A stretch of DNA of 45,152 bases, from the NCBI RefSeq assembly GCF_020889685.1, contig NZ_JACMYO010000055.1:1-45152 (forward strand), read 5' to 3'. How positions within the stretch are numbered: the stretch's first letter is position 1; every line of letters begins with the position of its first letter. Source of the DNA: Bradyrhizobium oropedii. Its GTDB lineage: Bacteria > Pseudomonadota > Alphaproteobacteria > Rhizobiales > Xanthobacteraceae. The notes beneath the pieces are model-generated. The model was given only the letters and a program-made list of their open reading frames with translations. It did not search any database and was not told the origin of the DNA. This document shows, one piece after another, positions 6,950 through 15,511 of the stretch. The position numbers were made by a program, and so were the translations under genes.

Positions 6950-8578
6950 TCAGGAAGCGGCGGCGTCTGGTTTGCGGAGCAAGTTCTTCACGAAGCCGAA
7001 CGGCACCGGCGACAGCGGCCCCTGCGGCGCACGCGTGATCAGGGCGACCAGGAACAGCGCCAGCATGGCGAGCCAGAAGCACAGCCAGAAGCCGTCAATA
7101 TAGGCGAGCGTGTTGGCCTCGCGCTGCACCAGCGCCGCGAGCGTGCCGACGGCCCGCCCCATCGCCGTCCCTATGCCGTGGCCGGAGAATTCACCCGCCA
7201 ACCGCTTCAGCAGGTTCACGACGTCGACATCGCCGTTCTGGACATGCTGTCCGAGATAATTCGAATGGATCTGCTCGCGGACGCGCAGCCAGGTGCCCAT
7301 CAATGCGATGCCGATCTCGGCGCCGCCGAGCCGCATGATCTGGATATAGGCCGCGAACGCCGTCGCCCGCGACGGATCGGAGTTGGCCAGCGCCATGATG
7401 ATGATCGGCAGCAGCGTGAACGCCTGCCCGACCGACGTCAGCAGGACGATGCCGACAAAGTCCTCGCGCGCCCAGACATGGCTCAGCTGCGTGCCCCAGA
7501 GATTGGCCGCCGCGAATGCCGAGAAGCCGAGCGCCACGACGATGCGCGGATCGATGCGGCGGAGCATAAGGATCGAGATCGGCACCAGCACGAACATCGG
7601 CAGCGCGCCGTAAGTGAACAGCAGTACGCCGGACTGCTCCGGCCGCAGCGCACCGATGGTGCCGAGGAAATTCGGCACCAGCGACGAGTTCGACAGGCTG
7701 GTCAGCGTGTACAGCAGGATGACGATCAGCGAGAGCCCGATGTTGCGTGAGAACAGCACGTTGAAATGCGCCCAGGGCCGGCGCGCCACCATCTCGTTGA
7801 TCATGAAGGCGACGATCAGGAGCCCGCCGCCGATCAGCAATGCCATCACCGTGCCCGACGACAGCCAGTCCAGCCGGTTGCCCTGATCGAGCCCGGCATA
7901 GACCATCGACACCCCGGCGCCGAGCAGCAGCATGCCGCCCCAATCGGCATGGTGCAGCAGGTCGCGATTGACCGGCTCCTTCGGCGTGCCGAGATAGACC
8001 ATCAACCCCATCAGCGGCGCGATCGCCATGCCCTGCCAATACAGCCACTGCCAGCCGAGGTGCTCGACATAGAAGCCGACCAGTGAGCTCGACGAGTCCA
8101 GCGCGAAGCCGACGCGGATCGAATACATCGCGATTCCTGGAATCCACCAACGGATCGGCAGGTTGCGCAGGATGATCATCAGCGTCGCCGGCACGAAAGT
8201 ACCGAGCAACATGCCATGCGCGATGCTGAGCGCGATCAGCGTCGTGTAGTCGCGTACGAACGGGATGGTCAGCGAGACCACGGCATAGACCAGGCTCGGG
8301 ATTCCGAGCACGCGCCGCAAGCCGAATACAGTCGCAAGCCAGGCTACCGCGGGCGCGACGAAGATCTGCGAGCCGATCGCCGCGGTCGAGAGCCAGGCGC
8401 CCTCGTCGAAGGTCAGCGAGAACGCGCCACGCAAGTCGGGCAGGCCGATCGTGGTCAGGCGGCTGTCGAAATTCGCCAGGAACGCGCCGAGCAGCACGGC
8501 GACCACCGCGAACAGCGGATAGCGTGCGACGTCGCCACGCGAGACCGGACCGCGTTCGCGATCGTCACTTTCCGCCAT
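6950..8578 (-). CDS. EmrB-like DHA2 MFS efflux transporter
   Basis: A 542-residue protein with about 14 hydrophobic segments. Helix 1 contains LGAFLANFDSRLTTIGLPDL, corresponding to the DHA2 motif with an embedded Asp. It begins inside the end of the HlyD-family gene (14-base overlap), the standard emrA-emrB arrangement, so the two should form a tripartite pump with an outer-membrane channel encoded elsewhere. It extrudes hydrophobic compounds using the proton gradient. The polyketide synthase begins 119 bases downstream on the same strand, so the pump might serve that pathway, but a separate promoter is possible. Confidence 0.88.
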   Translation of the reverse strand: MAESDDRERGPVSRGDVARYPLFAVVAVLLGAFLANFDSRLTTIGLPDLRGAFSLTFDEGAWLSTAAIGSQIFVAPAVAWLATVFGLRRVLGIPSLVYAVVSLTIPFVRDYTTLIALSIAHGMLLGTFVPATLMIILRNLPIRWWIPGIAMYSIRVGFALDSSSSLVGFYVEHLGWQWLYWQGMAIAPLMGLMVYLGTPKEPVNRDLLHHADWGGMLLLGAGVSMVYAGLDQGNRLDWLSSGTVMALLIGGGLLIVAFMINEMVARRPWAHFNVLFSRNIGLSLIVILLYTLTSLSNSSLVPNFLGTIGALRPEQSGVLLFTYGALPMFVLVPISILMLRRIDPRIVVALGFSAFAAANLWGTQLSHVWAREDFVGIVLLTSVGQAFTLLPIIIMALANSDPSRATAFAAYIQIMRLGGAEIGIALMGTWLRVREQIHSNYLGQHVQNGDVDVVNLLKRLAGEFSGHGIGTAMGRAVGTLAALVQREANTLAYIDGFWLCFWLAMLALFLVALITRAPQGPLSPVPFGFVKNLLRKPDAAAS

Positions 8579-9716
8579 TGGCGACCGCCTCGCCGGTGTT
8601 GATCCGGGTCACGACCGACATGCCCGGCAGCAGCCGCTCGAGCAGCGGCTGGCCCTTGTCGAACTGGATCCGTACCGGGATGCGCTGCACCACCTTGGTG
8701 AAATTGCCGGTGGCGTTGTCGGGCGGCAGCAGCGCGAACTGCGATCCACTCGCCGGCGCGATGCGCTCGACGACACCGCGCAGCCTCTGGCCGGAGAACG
8801 TGTCCACCGTGACCTCGACCGGCTGGCCCGGCCTGACGTTGGTCAGCTGGGTTTCCTTGTAGTTGGCGATCACATAGACGTTCGGCAGCGGCACGACATT
8901 GACCAGGTTGGTGCCGATGTTGACGTAGTCGCCCGGCTGCACCTGGCGCTCGCCGGTGACGCCGTCGAATGGTGCCGCGATCCTGGTGTAGCCGAGCTTG
9001 AGTTTGGCCGATGCCAGCAGGGCCTTGGCGGCGTCGAGGTCGGCGGCGCGCTGCTTCTTGGTGCCTTGCAGGACCTCGAGCTGATGGCGCTGTGCCGCGA
9101 TCACCGCGCGGCTGGCCTGCACGTCGGCCTCCGCCTTGGCGTAGGATGCAGTGGCTTGCTCGAGGCGCTGCCGCGTGCCGGCGTCGGTTTGCGACAGCGA
9201 CTGCTGACGCTCTTCCTCCTGGCGCGCCAGAGTCTGCTGCGCCTCCGCGGACAACCGCGAGGCCTCGGCCTGCGCGATGGTCGCATATTGCAGCTCGACC
9301 TGGTTGTTGAGGTTGTCGAGCGCAGCCTGGGCACCGACCACGCCGGCTTCGGCCTGCGCGACCTGGGCCTGGTAGTCGGCCGGATCGATCTGCACCAGCA
9401 GATCGCCGGCCTTGACGCGCTGGAAATCGGAAACCGCGACCGTGAGCACTTCGCCGGACACGCGGCTACTGAGCTGCGTCAGCTCGGCGCGCACATAGGC
9501 GTCATCGGTGGTCTGGATCGTGGCGCTGCCGACCCATCCGTTCCAATGCGTCGTCGCCACTGCGACGAACACCAGCGCGACGAGCACCGCAAACAGCGGA
9601 ATAGCGAAGCGTCCCCAGAAGCCGCTGGCCGCAGGCTGCGACTTGGCTGGCGCTTGGACTGGAGCAGTCGCAGTCTGGCTCACTTGCGACGGACCATCTT
9701 GAACCTGCTCTGCCAC
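8565..9716 (-). CDS. HlyD/EmrA-family membrane fusion protein
   Basis: A 383-residue periplasmic adaptor. A short Ala/Pro/Gln-rich cytoplasmic tail is followed by one membrane anchor at about residues 37-55, a biotinyl-lipoyl-like half-motif (GEVLTVAVSDFQRVKAGDLLVQIDP, near 88-112), a long Ala/Gln-rich alpha-helical hairpin (about 113-255) and the beta-barrel C-terminal half. GTG 9716 is chosen because GAGGAG lies directly upstream; the frame is open further but no better start exists. It should couple the following EmrB-like pump to an outer-membrane channel. It begins 62 bases after nth on the same strand. Confidence 0.88.
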   Translation of the reverse strand: MAEQVQDGPSQVSQTATAPVQAPAKSQPAASGFWGRFAIPLFAVLVALVFVAVATTHWNGWVGSATIQTTDDAYVRAELTQLSSRVSGEVLTVAVSDFQRVKAGDLLVQIDPADYQAQVAQAEAGVVGAQAALDNLNNQVELQYATIAQAEASRLSAEAQQTLARQEEERQQSLSQTDAGTRQRLEQATASYAKAEADVQASRAVIAAQRHQLEVLQGTKKQRAADLDAAKALLASAKLKLGYTRIAAPFDGVTGERQVQPGDYVNIGTNLVNVVPLPNVYVIANYKETQLTNVRPGQPVEVTVDTFSGQRLRGVVERIAPASGSQFALLPPDNATGNFTKVVQRIPVRIQFDKGQPLLERLLPGMSVVTRINTGEAVANGGK

Positions 9717-9778
9717 GCTACACTCCTCAGTCACGCGCCGGAACGCCAAGCCTAGTAACACTTGATGACGATGATGCC

Positions 9779-10588
9779 TTAGACCGTCTTCTCCGGCCAC
9801 CGGCAGAGATCATTGATCAAACACACTTCGCAACGCGGGCCGCGGGCGAGGCAGGTATAGCGGCCATGCAGGATCAGCCAGTGATGGGCGTGCAGCATGA
9901 ACTCCGTCGGGATCACCTTCTCCAATCCCAGCTCGACCTCGAGCGGCGTCTTGCCCGGTGCGAGACCGGTGCGATTGCCGACGCGAAACACGTGGGTGTC
10001 GACCGCCATCGTGTGTTCGCCGAACGCCATGTTGAGCACGACATTCGCGGTCTTGCGGCCGGCACCGGGCAACGATTCGATTTCGGCGCGGGTGCGCGGC
10101 ACCTCGCTGCCGAATTCGGCGATCAGCTTTTTGGACAGCGCGATGACGTTCTTGGCCTTGTTGCGATAGAGCCCGATGGTCTTGATGTACTCGCGCACTT
10201 TTTCTTCGCCGAGCTCAAGCATCTTCTCCGGCGTGTCGGCGATCTCAAACAACGGCCGCGTCGCCTTGTTGACGCCGGCATCGGTTGCCTGCGCCGACAG
10301 CACCACCGCAACCAGCAGCGTGTAGGGGTTGAGATGCTCGAGCTCGCCCCTCGGCTCGGGATTGGCTTTGCGGAACCGATCGAAGACCTCGTAGACCTCC
10401 GCCGCCGTCCATGGCTTTGGCTTTGCAATCTTCTTGGCGATCGTCTTGGCGACCTGCTTGGCAGGCTTTTTGGCCGCCTTCTCTGCCGCGCGTTTGGGCA
10501 GCGGCTTTGCCGCGTTCGCGGCTTTCTTCTTCGGCGCGAACTGAACGCTTGACGCGCTGGCGCGTTGAGGGCGGATGATTTTGGCCAT
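9779..10588 (-). CDS. nth: Endonuclease III (DNA glycosylase/AP lyase) with Lys/Ala-rich N-terminal tail
   Basis: A 269-residue base-excision repair enzyme that removes oxidised pyrimidines and cleaves abasic sites. The helix-hairpin-helix LPGAGRKTANVV contains catalytic Lys179; catalytic Asp197 is in AVDTHVFR. The [4Fe-4S] ligands Cys246, 253, 256 and 262 have the exact C-x6-C-x2-C-x5-C spacing. Residues 19-58 form a Lys/Ala/Pro-rich tail absent from E. coli Nth (about 211 residues), probably a nonspecific DNA-binding extension. The start ATG 10588 lies only 22 bases from the divergent DUF2244 start. Confidence 0.95.
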   Translation of the reverse strand: MAKIIRPQRASASSVQFAPKKKAANAAKPLPKRAAEKAAKKPAKQVAKTIAKKIAKPKPWTAAEVYEVFDRFRKANPEPRGELEHLNPYTLLVAVVLSAQATDAGVNKATRPLFEIADTPEKMLELGEEKVREYIKTIGLYRNKAKNVIALSKKLIAEFGSEVPRTRAEIESLPGAGRKTANVVLNMAFGEHTMAVDTHVFRVGNRTGLAPGKTPLEVELGLEKVIPTEFMLHAHHWLILHGRYTCLARGPRCEVCLINDLCRWPEKTV

Positions 10589-10610
10589 GAACGGGATATA
10601 CTGATACGTC

Positions 10611-11171
10611 ATGACCGCAGGCAACGACTTTGATCGGAGCGATGACCTCAGGGCCGATGACCTCGAGGTGAATGCGCCTGAGGCGGAGCCGAAGCTGTTC
10701 TCGGCGCTGCTGACGCCGCACCGCTCGCTGAACCGCACGGGCTTTATCGTGCTGATGTCGTTCGTCACCGTGATCAGCTTCATCGCCGGCGCGGTGTTCT
10801 GGTGGCTGGGCGCCTGGCCGATCTTCGGCTTCTTCGGCCTCGACGTGCTGGTGATCTACTGGGCGTTCAAGGTCAATTTCCGCACCGCCAAGGCGAGCGA
10901 GGAGATCACCGTGACGCCGTCGGAACTGCGGGTGCGCCGGATCAGTCACCGCGGCCATGTGGCCGAATGGGTGCTCAATCCGCTCTGGGTGCGGTTCGAG
11001 CAGATCTCGCATGAGGAGTTCGGCATCGAGCGGCTTTATCTGGTGTCCCGCGGCCGCCGGGTCAGCGTCGGGAGCTTCCTCAGCCCGGACGAAAAGGCCA
11101 GCTTCTCCAAGGCTTTGACGGCGGCCTTGAATACCGCGAAACGCGGCCCGACCTACAACCCCGTCGCCTAA
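10611..11171 (+). CDS. DUF2244 domain membrane protein
   Basis: A 186-residue protein with an acidic N-terminus, then LFSALLTPHRSLNRTGFIVLM and two adjacent hydrophobic segments (about 43-62 and 66-86). A C-terminal cytoplasmic part carries ITVTPSELRVRR and a conserved Trp/Arg-rich stretch. This is the alphaproteobacterial DUF2244 pattern. The function of the family is unknown; some members sit next to cytochrome oxidase genes, but that is not so here. The start ATG faces nth with only 22 bases between. Confidence 0.82.
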   Translation: MTAGNDFDRSDDLRADDLEVNAPEAEPKLFSALLTPHRSLNRTGFIVLMSFVTVISFIAGAVFWWLGAWPIFGFFGLDVLVIYWAFKVNFRTAKASEEITVTPSELRVRRISHRGHVAEWVLNPLWVRFEQISHEEFGIERLYLVSRGRRVSVGSFLSPDEKASFSKALTAALNTAKRGPTYNPVA

Positions 11172-11207
11172 TCGTGCTTGTCAGAAATCGGGTGGTTTGG
11201 ACGCGCC

Positions 11208-12125
11208 ATGGCTCCTAAATCAGACACCATGATGACACTCGCCATACATGACCAGCGCCTGGCCAAGCCGGGCCTCCAGAGCGCCGCGCTGCGCGACTAT
11301 GATTCGGTTCGGCGCGCCATCGCGTTCATCTCGGAACACTGGCGCGCCCAGCCGACCATCGAGGCGATGGCCGATGCCGCCGCGGTCACGCCGGATGAAC
11401 TGCACCATCTGTTCCGCCGCTGGGCCGGGCTGACGCCGAAGGCCTTCATGCAGGCGCTGACGCTCGATCACGCCAAGAACCTGCTGCGCGATTCCGCCAG
11501 CGTGCTCGACGCGGCACTCGACTCAGGTCTCTCGGGACCGGGACGACTGCACGATCTGTTCGTTACGCACGAGGCGATGTCTCCAGGCGAATGGAAGACC
11601 GGCGGCGGCGGCATGACGCTGCGCTACGGCTTCCACCCCTCGCCGTTCGGCACCGCAATCGTGATCGCGACCGATCGCGGGCTCGCGGGGCTTGCCTTTG
11701 CCGACCCCGGCGATGAGCAGACTGCATTCGCCGACATGAAGCGGCGCTGGCCGAATGCGACCTATGTCGAGGACACCGACGGCACCACTGCGTTGGCGCA
11801 GCGCGTGTTCGATACAAGCTTGTGGCGGGCTGACCAGCCGCTGCGCGTTGTCTTGATCGGCACCGACTTCGAGGTGCGGGTATGGGAAACGCTGCTCAAG
11901 ATCCCGATGGGCCGTGCGGTCAGCTATTCCGACATCGCCTGCAAGATCAGCAATCCGAAGGCCTCGCGCGCCGTCGGCGCCGCGGTCGGCCGCAATCCGG
12001 TGTCGTTCGTGGTGCCCTGTCATCGCGCCCTCGGCAAGAGCGGCGCGCTGACCGGCTACCACTGGGGCATCACCCGCAAGCAGGCGATGCTGGGCTGGGA
12101 AGCCGGCCAGGTCGGATTGCATTGA
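11208..12125 (+). CDS. AraC-type regulator fused to methylated-DNA cysteine methyltransferase
   Basis: A 305-residue two-domain protein. Residues about 35-130 are an AraC helix-turn-helix pair ending in MSPGEWK. Residues about 140-300 are the O6-alkylguanine alkyltransferase with active-site PCHR (Cys271) and the downstream GYHWGITRKQAMLGWE. The N-terminal zinc/methylphosphotriester domain of E. coli Ada is missing, so the methylation-sensing Cys that activates Ada is absent. It should repair O6-methylguanine and may bind DNA. The start ATG 11208 is preferred; an ATG at 11229 is possible and neither has a strong ribosome site. Confidence 0.88.
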   Translation: MAPKSDTMMTLAIHDQRLAKPGLQSAALRDYDSVRRAIAFISEHWRAQPTIEAMADAAAVTPDELHHLFRRWAGLTPKAFMQALTLDHAKNLLRDSASVLDAALDSGLSGPGRLHDLFVTHEAMSPGEWKTGGGGMTLRYGFHPSPFGTAIVIATDRGLAGLAFADPGDEQTAFADMKRRWPNATYVEDTDGTTALAQRVFDTSLWRADQPLRVVLIGTDFEVRVWETLLKIPMGRAVSYSDIACKISNPKASRAVGAAVGRNPVSFVVPCHRALGKSGALTGYHWGITRKQAMLGWEAGQVGLH

Positions 12126-12147
12126 TCGCTGCGAGGTAGACCGTTGC

Positions 12148-12275
12148 GTCTCTCACCGTCACCAGTCTCTCACCGTCACCCTGAGGAGCGCGAAGCGCGT
12201 CTCGAAGGGTCGACGGCCCGGCTGGTGGCCGTGCATCCTTCGAGACGCGCGCAAGGGCGCGCTCCTCAGGATGAC
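12148..12275. repeat. Palindromic intergenic repeat, family B, with 17-base tandem at left
   Basis: The left part contains GTCTCTCACCGTCACC twice (12148-12163 and 12165-12180). A large imperfect inverted repeat follows from GTCACCCTGAGGAGCGCG (12175) to CGCGCTCCTCAGGATGAC (12275). The two arms match over about 35 bases, including CTCGAAGG and CCTTCGAG. CCTGAGGAGC/GCTCCTCAGG-ended palindromes are very abundant in Bradyrhizobium genomes. It lies between convergent genes and could act as a bidirectional transcript end. Confidence 0.8.
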
Positions 12276-12289
12276 GGATCACGCATCGC

Positions 12290-12913
12290 TTACCCCGCCA
12301 GATCGACTTTGGACGCGACGGTGGAATCGGCATTGAGCCGATAGACCACCGGCGCGCCGGTCGCGAGCTCGCGCTTGAGGATCTGCTCCGGCGTCAGCTT
12401 CTCCAGCACCATGATCAGCGCGCGCAGCGAATTGCCGTGGGCGGCAATCAGCGTGCGCTGGCCGCGCAGCACGCCGGGCAGGATCTCCTGCACGTAATAG
12501 GGCAGCGTACGCGCCAGCGTATCCTTGAGGCTCTCGCCGCCGGGCGGCGGGACGTCGTAGGAGCGGCGCCAGACCAGGACCTGGTCCTCGCCCCACTTCT
12601 TGCGGGCGTCGTCCTTGTTGAGGCCCGAGAGATCGCCGTAGTCGCGTTCATTGAGCGCCAGATTCTTCGTGGTCGGCAATCCGGTCTGGCCGATCTGCTC
12701 CAGCATCAGCTTCAGCGTGTGCTGCGCGCGCGTCAGGTCTGACGTAAAGGCGACGTCGAACGACAGGCCCTGCGCCTTCATCTTGCGGCCGGCATCCTTG
12801 GCCTCAGTGATGCCCTGCTCGGTGAGATCGGGATCCTTCCACCCGGTGAACAGGTTCTTCAGATTCCATTCGCTCTGACCATGACGAACGAGCACAAGAA
12901 GACGATCACTCAT
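12290..12913 (-). CDS. gpmA: 2,3-bisphosphoglycerate-dependent phosphoglycerate mutase
   Basis: A 207-residue glycolytic enzyme interconverting 3- and 2-phosphoglycerate. The phosphohistidine motif LVRHGQSEWN gives His11; Glu89 is in NERDYGDLSG; the second catalytic His159 is in AAHGNSLRAL. The length is that of the short alphaproteobacterial dPGM rather than the roughly 250-residue enteric form. It starts at ATG 12913, 47 bases after dapB on the same strand, so the two are probably co-transcribed. Confidence 0.95.
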   Translation of the reverse strand: MSDRLLVLVRHGQSEWNLKNLFTGWKDPDLTEQGITEAKDAGRKMKAQGLSFDVAFTSDLTRAQHTLKLMLEQIGQTGLPTTKNLALNERDYGDLSGLNKDDARKKWGEDQVLVWRRSYDVPPPGGESLKDTLARTLPYYVQEILPGVLRGQRTLIAAHGNSLRALIMVLEKLTPEQILKRELATGAPVVYRLNADSTVASKVDLAG

Positions 12914-12960
12914 TTCAGATTCCGTTTTCGCTTGGCTGGATTTTATTTCGTCGCGCGATC

Positions 12961-13773
12961 TCAGTCGCTCAACCCGAGAACGTCGGTCATCGAATACATG
13001 CCGGGCTTCTTGCCGTGCGCCCACAGCGCTGCCTTCAGCGCGCCCTGCGCGAACAGCGCGCGATCCTCGGCATGATGCGAGAGCGTGATGCGCTCCGAAG
13101 GACCGGCAAAGATCACGCTGTGATCGCCGGCCGCGGTGCCGCCGCGCAACGAGGCAAAGCCGATATCGCCGGGACGCCGCGCCCCGGTCAGGCCGTCGCG
13201 GCCGCGCGCCGAATGCTGCTCCAGCGCGATCTGGCGTCCCGCGGCAGCGGCTTCGCCGAGCATCAGCGCGGTGCCGGACGGCGCATCGATCTTGGACTTG
13301 TGGTGCATCTCGAGAATTTCGATGTCAAAGCTCTGGTCGAGCGATTGCGCGACGCGCTTGACCAGCGCGGCAAGCAGATTGACGCCGAGGCTCATATTGC
13401 CCGACTTCACCACGATGGCGCGGTTGGTGACGCTGCGGATCACCGCATCATCGGACGGCGACAGGCCGGTGGTGCCGATGACATGCACAAGACCGCGCTC
13501 GGCCGCGATCGCGACATTGGCGATGGTCGCGGCCGGCACGGTGAAATCCAGGATGCCGTCGGCAGCCGCGGACATCGACCATAGATCGGCCGACAGCTTG
13601 ACGTCATTGGCGGGAAGGCCGGCGAGCACGCCGGCGTCCTTGCCGAGCAGCTCCGAGCCGGGCGCTTCCAGCGCGCCGACCAGGACCGCCCCCGGGGTTT
13701 CGGAAATCACCCGCGTCAGCGTGCGGCCCATCCGGCCGCCGGCTCCCGCAACAATCAGACGCATGTCAGCCAT
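12961..13773 (-). CDS. dapB: 4-hydroxy-tetrahydrodipicolinate reductase
   Basis: A 270-residue enzyme of the diaminopimelate/lysine pathway that reduces 4-hydroxy-tetrahydrodipicolinate with NAD(P)H. The nucleotide-binding motif GAGGRMGR is at residues 10-17. The catalytic segment EILEMHHKSKIDAPSGTAL is the DapB signature. The start ATG 13773 has a GAGAGGTGA ribosome site. It sits between a DUF1330 gene and gpmA in a leftward housekeeping run. Confidence 0.96.
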   Translation of the reverse strand: MADMRLIVAGAGGRMGRTLTRVISETPGAVLVGALEAPGSELLGKDAGVLAGLPANDVKLSADLWSMSAAADGILDFTVPAATIANVAIAAERGLVHVIGTTGLSPSDDAVIRSVTNRAIVVKSGNMSLGVNLLAALVKRVAQSLDQSFDIEILEMHHKSKIDAPSGTALMLGEAAAAGRQIALEQHSARGRDGLTGARRPGDIGFASLRGGTAAGDHSVIFAGPSERITLSHHAEDRALFAQGALKAALWAHGKKPGMYSMTDVLGLSD

Positions 13774-13835
13774 GGCTCACCTCTCCAAGCCGTATAGCGA
13801 GCCATGACTGTTCCGGCAACCGAGCCCGCCCCGGC

Positions 13836-14132
13836 CTATGGGCTATTGTGACCCTCGATGATGATGAGGTCGGCGATCGAGTGCGGCTGCCGCACCTTGA
13901 TGTTGGCCTGGTATTCGGGCGAGTTGTAGCAGGCGAGCGCGGTCTCATAGTCGGGGAATTCGATCACGACGTTGCGCGACCGGCTCTGGCCCTCCACGGT
14001 GGCAAACTTGCCGCCGCGCACGATGAACTTGCCGCCGAACTTCTGGAAGATGGCCGGGTTGGCCGCCATGTAGGGCTTGTAGCCGTCCTCGTTATGAACG
14101 TCGACGCGTCCAATCCAGTATCCCTTCGCCAT
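13836..14132 (-). CDS. DUF1330 domain protein
   Basis: A 98-residue single-domain protein of the dimeric alpha-beta barrel superfamily: MAKGYWIGRVDVHN, YKPYMAANPAIF, FGGKFIVRGGKF, then VVIEFPDYETALACYNSPEYQ. This is the full DUF1330 consensus. Family members are small soluble proteins with no established reaction. It lies 23 bases after pyrF and 62 before dapB, all on the minus strand. Confidence 0.88.
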   Translation of the reverse strand: MAKGYWIGRVDVHNEDGYKPYMAANPAIFQKFGGKFIVRGGKFATVEGQSRSRNVVIEFPDYETALACYNSPEYQANIKVRQPHSIADLIIIEGHNSP

Positions 14133-14155
14133 CTCTGTTCTCCCGTGTTGTTGGT

Positions 14156-14878
14156 TCAGGCGAGCGCCTGGGCGATCTCGGTGTGAATGGCTTCGGCCGC
14201 GGCCCTCGGATCGGCGGCTTCCATCACCGGACGTCCGACCACCAGATAGTCGGCACCGGCAGCGATGGCGCGCGCCGGCGTCATGATGCGCTTCTGGTCA
14301 CCGGTCGCCGAGCCCGCCGGGCGGATGCCGGGGGTCACCAGGTTCATCTGATCGCCGACGATCTTGCGCAAGGCGCTCGCTTCCTCCGGCGAGCTGACGA
14401 GGCCGTCGACACCGAGCGCCTGCGCCTGCCGGGCGCGCGCTTCGACGAGATCGGAGACGTTGAGGCGATAGCCCGCGGCGTGAAGGTCGCTGTCGTCATA
14501 GGAGGTCAGCACCGTCACCGCGAGGATCTTCAGACTGGTGCCGGCGCGGGCCTCGACCGCCGCCTTCATGGTCTGCGGATAGGCATGCACGGTGAGGAAG
14601 GTCGCGCCGAGAGTAGCGACGCTTTCGACCCCGCGCGCAACGGTGTTGCCGATGTCGTGCAGCTTGAGATCGAGAAAGACCTTCTTGCCACGGCCTGCAA
14701 GCTGCTTCGCCAGCACGAGACCGCCGGCGTAACCAAGCTGATAGCCGATCTTGTAGAAGGAGACGCTGTCGCCGAGCCTGTCGATCATCGCCTCGGCCGC
14801 AGCGACCGACGGCAAATCGAGCGCCACGATCAACCGGTCTCTTGGAGCGATCCTTGGAGCGATCTGGGCTGGCTGCAT
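14156..14878 (-). CDS. pyrF: Orotidine 5'-phosphate decarboxylase
   Basis: A 240-residue TIM-barrel enzyme that makes UMP from OMP, the last step of de novo pyrimidine synthesis. The signature FLDLKLHDIGNT supplies Asp70, Lys72 and Asp75; Lys43 is in FYKIG and the phosphate loop is near GIRPAG. The N-terminus contains IAPRIAPR, encoded by a perfect 12-base tandem duplication at 14841-14864. The start ATG 14878 is 6 bases behind the FMN reductase stop, indicating a shared transcript. Confidence 0.96.
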   Translation of the reverse strand: MQPAQIAPRIAPRDRLIVALDLPSVAAAEAMIDRLGDSVSFYKIGYQLGYAGGLVLAKQLAGRGKKVFLDLKLHDIGNTVARGVESVATLGATFLTVHAYPQTMKAAVEARAGTSLKILAVTVLTSYDDSDLHAAGYRLNVSDLVEARARQAQALGVDGLVSSPEEASALRKIVGDQMNLVTPGIRPAGSATGDQKRIMTPARAIAAGADYLVVGRPVMEAADPRAAAEAIHTEIAQALA

Positions 14879-14884
14879 GTCACC

Positions 14885-15463
14885 TCACATCATGCGTTGG
14901 GAATGGTCGATCAGCTGTCGCACCAGCGCCCGCATCGTATCGATGTCGGCCTGGTGCTTCAGACGATCCATGTCGTCATAGGCCTGCTCGGCGAATGACA
15001 GCGCGAGCTGGTTCGGGATCACGGTGGCGTGGCACGCGGTCAGGATCAGGCGCAGCGCTGCCAGCGCGCGCGTGCCGCCGAGCCGGTTGCCGGATGCGGC
15101 CGCCATCGCGAAGGCGCGGCCGTGGAACACCTGGCCGCGGGCCTCCTGCGCATCCTGCACGCGGCTGACCCAGTCGATGGTGTTCTTCACCAGCGCCGGC
15201 ACCGAGGAATTGTATTCGGGCGTCACGATCAGCACGCCATGATGGGCGCCGATCATCCGCTTCAGATTGACGGCGTGCTGCGGCACGCCCGATTTCGCCT
15301 GCAGGTCGCCGTCATAGATCGGCAGCGGAAAATCGCCGAGCGAGATGCGGGTGACGTCGGCGCCGGATTGCGCCAATTCATGCGCCAGCACGGCGGCCAG
15401 CTTCGCATTGAGCGAGCCGGATCGAAGCGATCCCGGGATCACGAGGATTTTCAGCGCGGACAT
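14885..15463 (-). CDS. NADPH-dependent FMN reductase family protein
   Basis: A 192-residue flavodoxin-like protein. PGSLRSGSLN (residues 10-19) is the FMN phosphate loop and TPEYNSSVPALVKNTIDW (about 81-98) is the conserved second flavin-binding segment of the NADPH_FMN_red family. Relatives reduce FMN, quinones, azo dyes or chromate; the physiological substrate cannot be inferred. It begins 48 bases after pmtA and is followed 6 bases later by pyrF. Confidence 0.88.
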   Translation of the reverse strand: MSALKILVIPGSLRSGSLNAKLAAVLAHELAQSGADVTRISLGDFPLPIYDGDLQAKSGVPQHAVNLKRMIGAHHGVLIVTPEYNSSVPALVKNTIDWVSRVQDAQEARGQVFHGRAFAMAAASGNRLGGTRALAALRLILTACHATVIPNQLALSFAEQAYDDMDRLKHQADIDTMRALVRQLIDHSQRMM

Positions 15464-15511
15464 TTCGAAATCGCAGGTGTAGGTCGCGCCCAGCGCGACG
15501 GCGCTGGAAGG

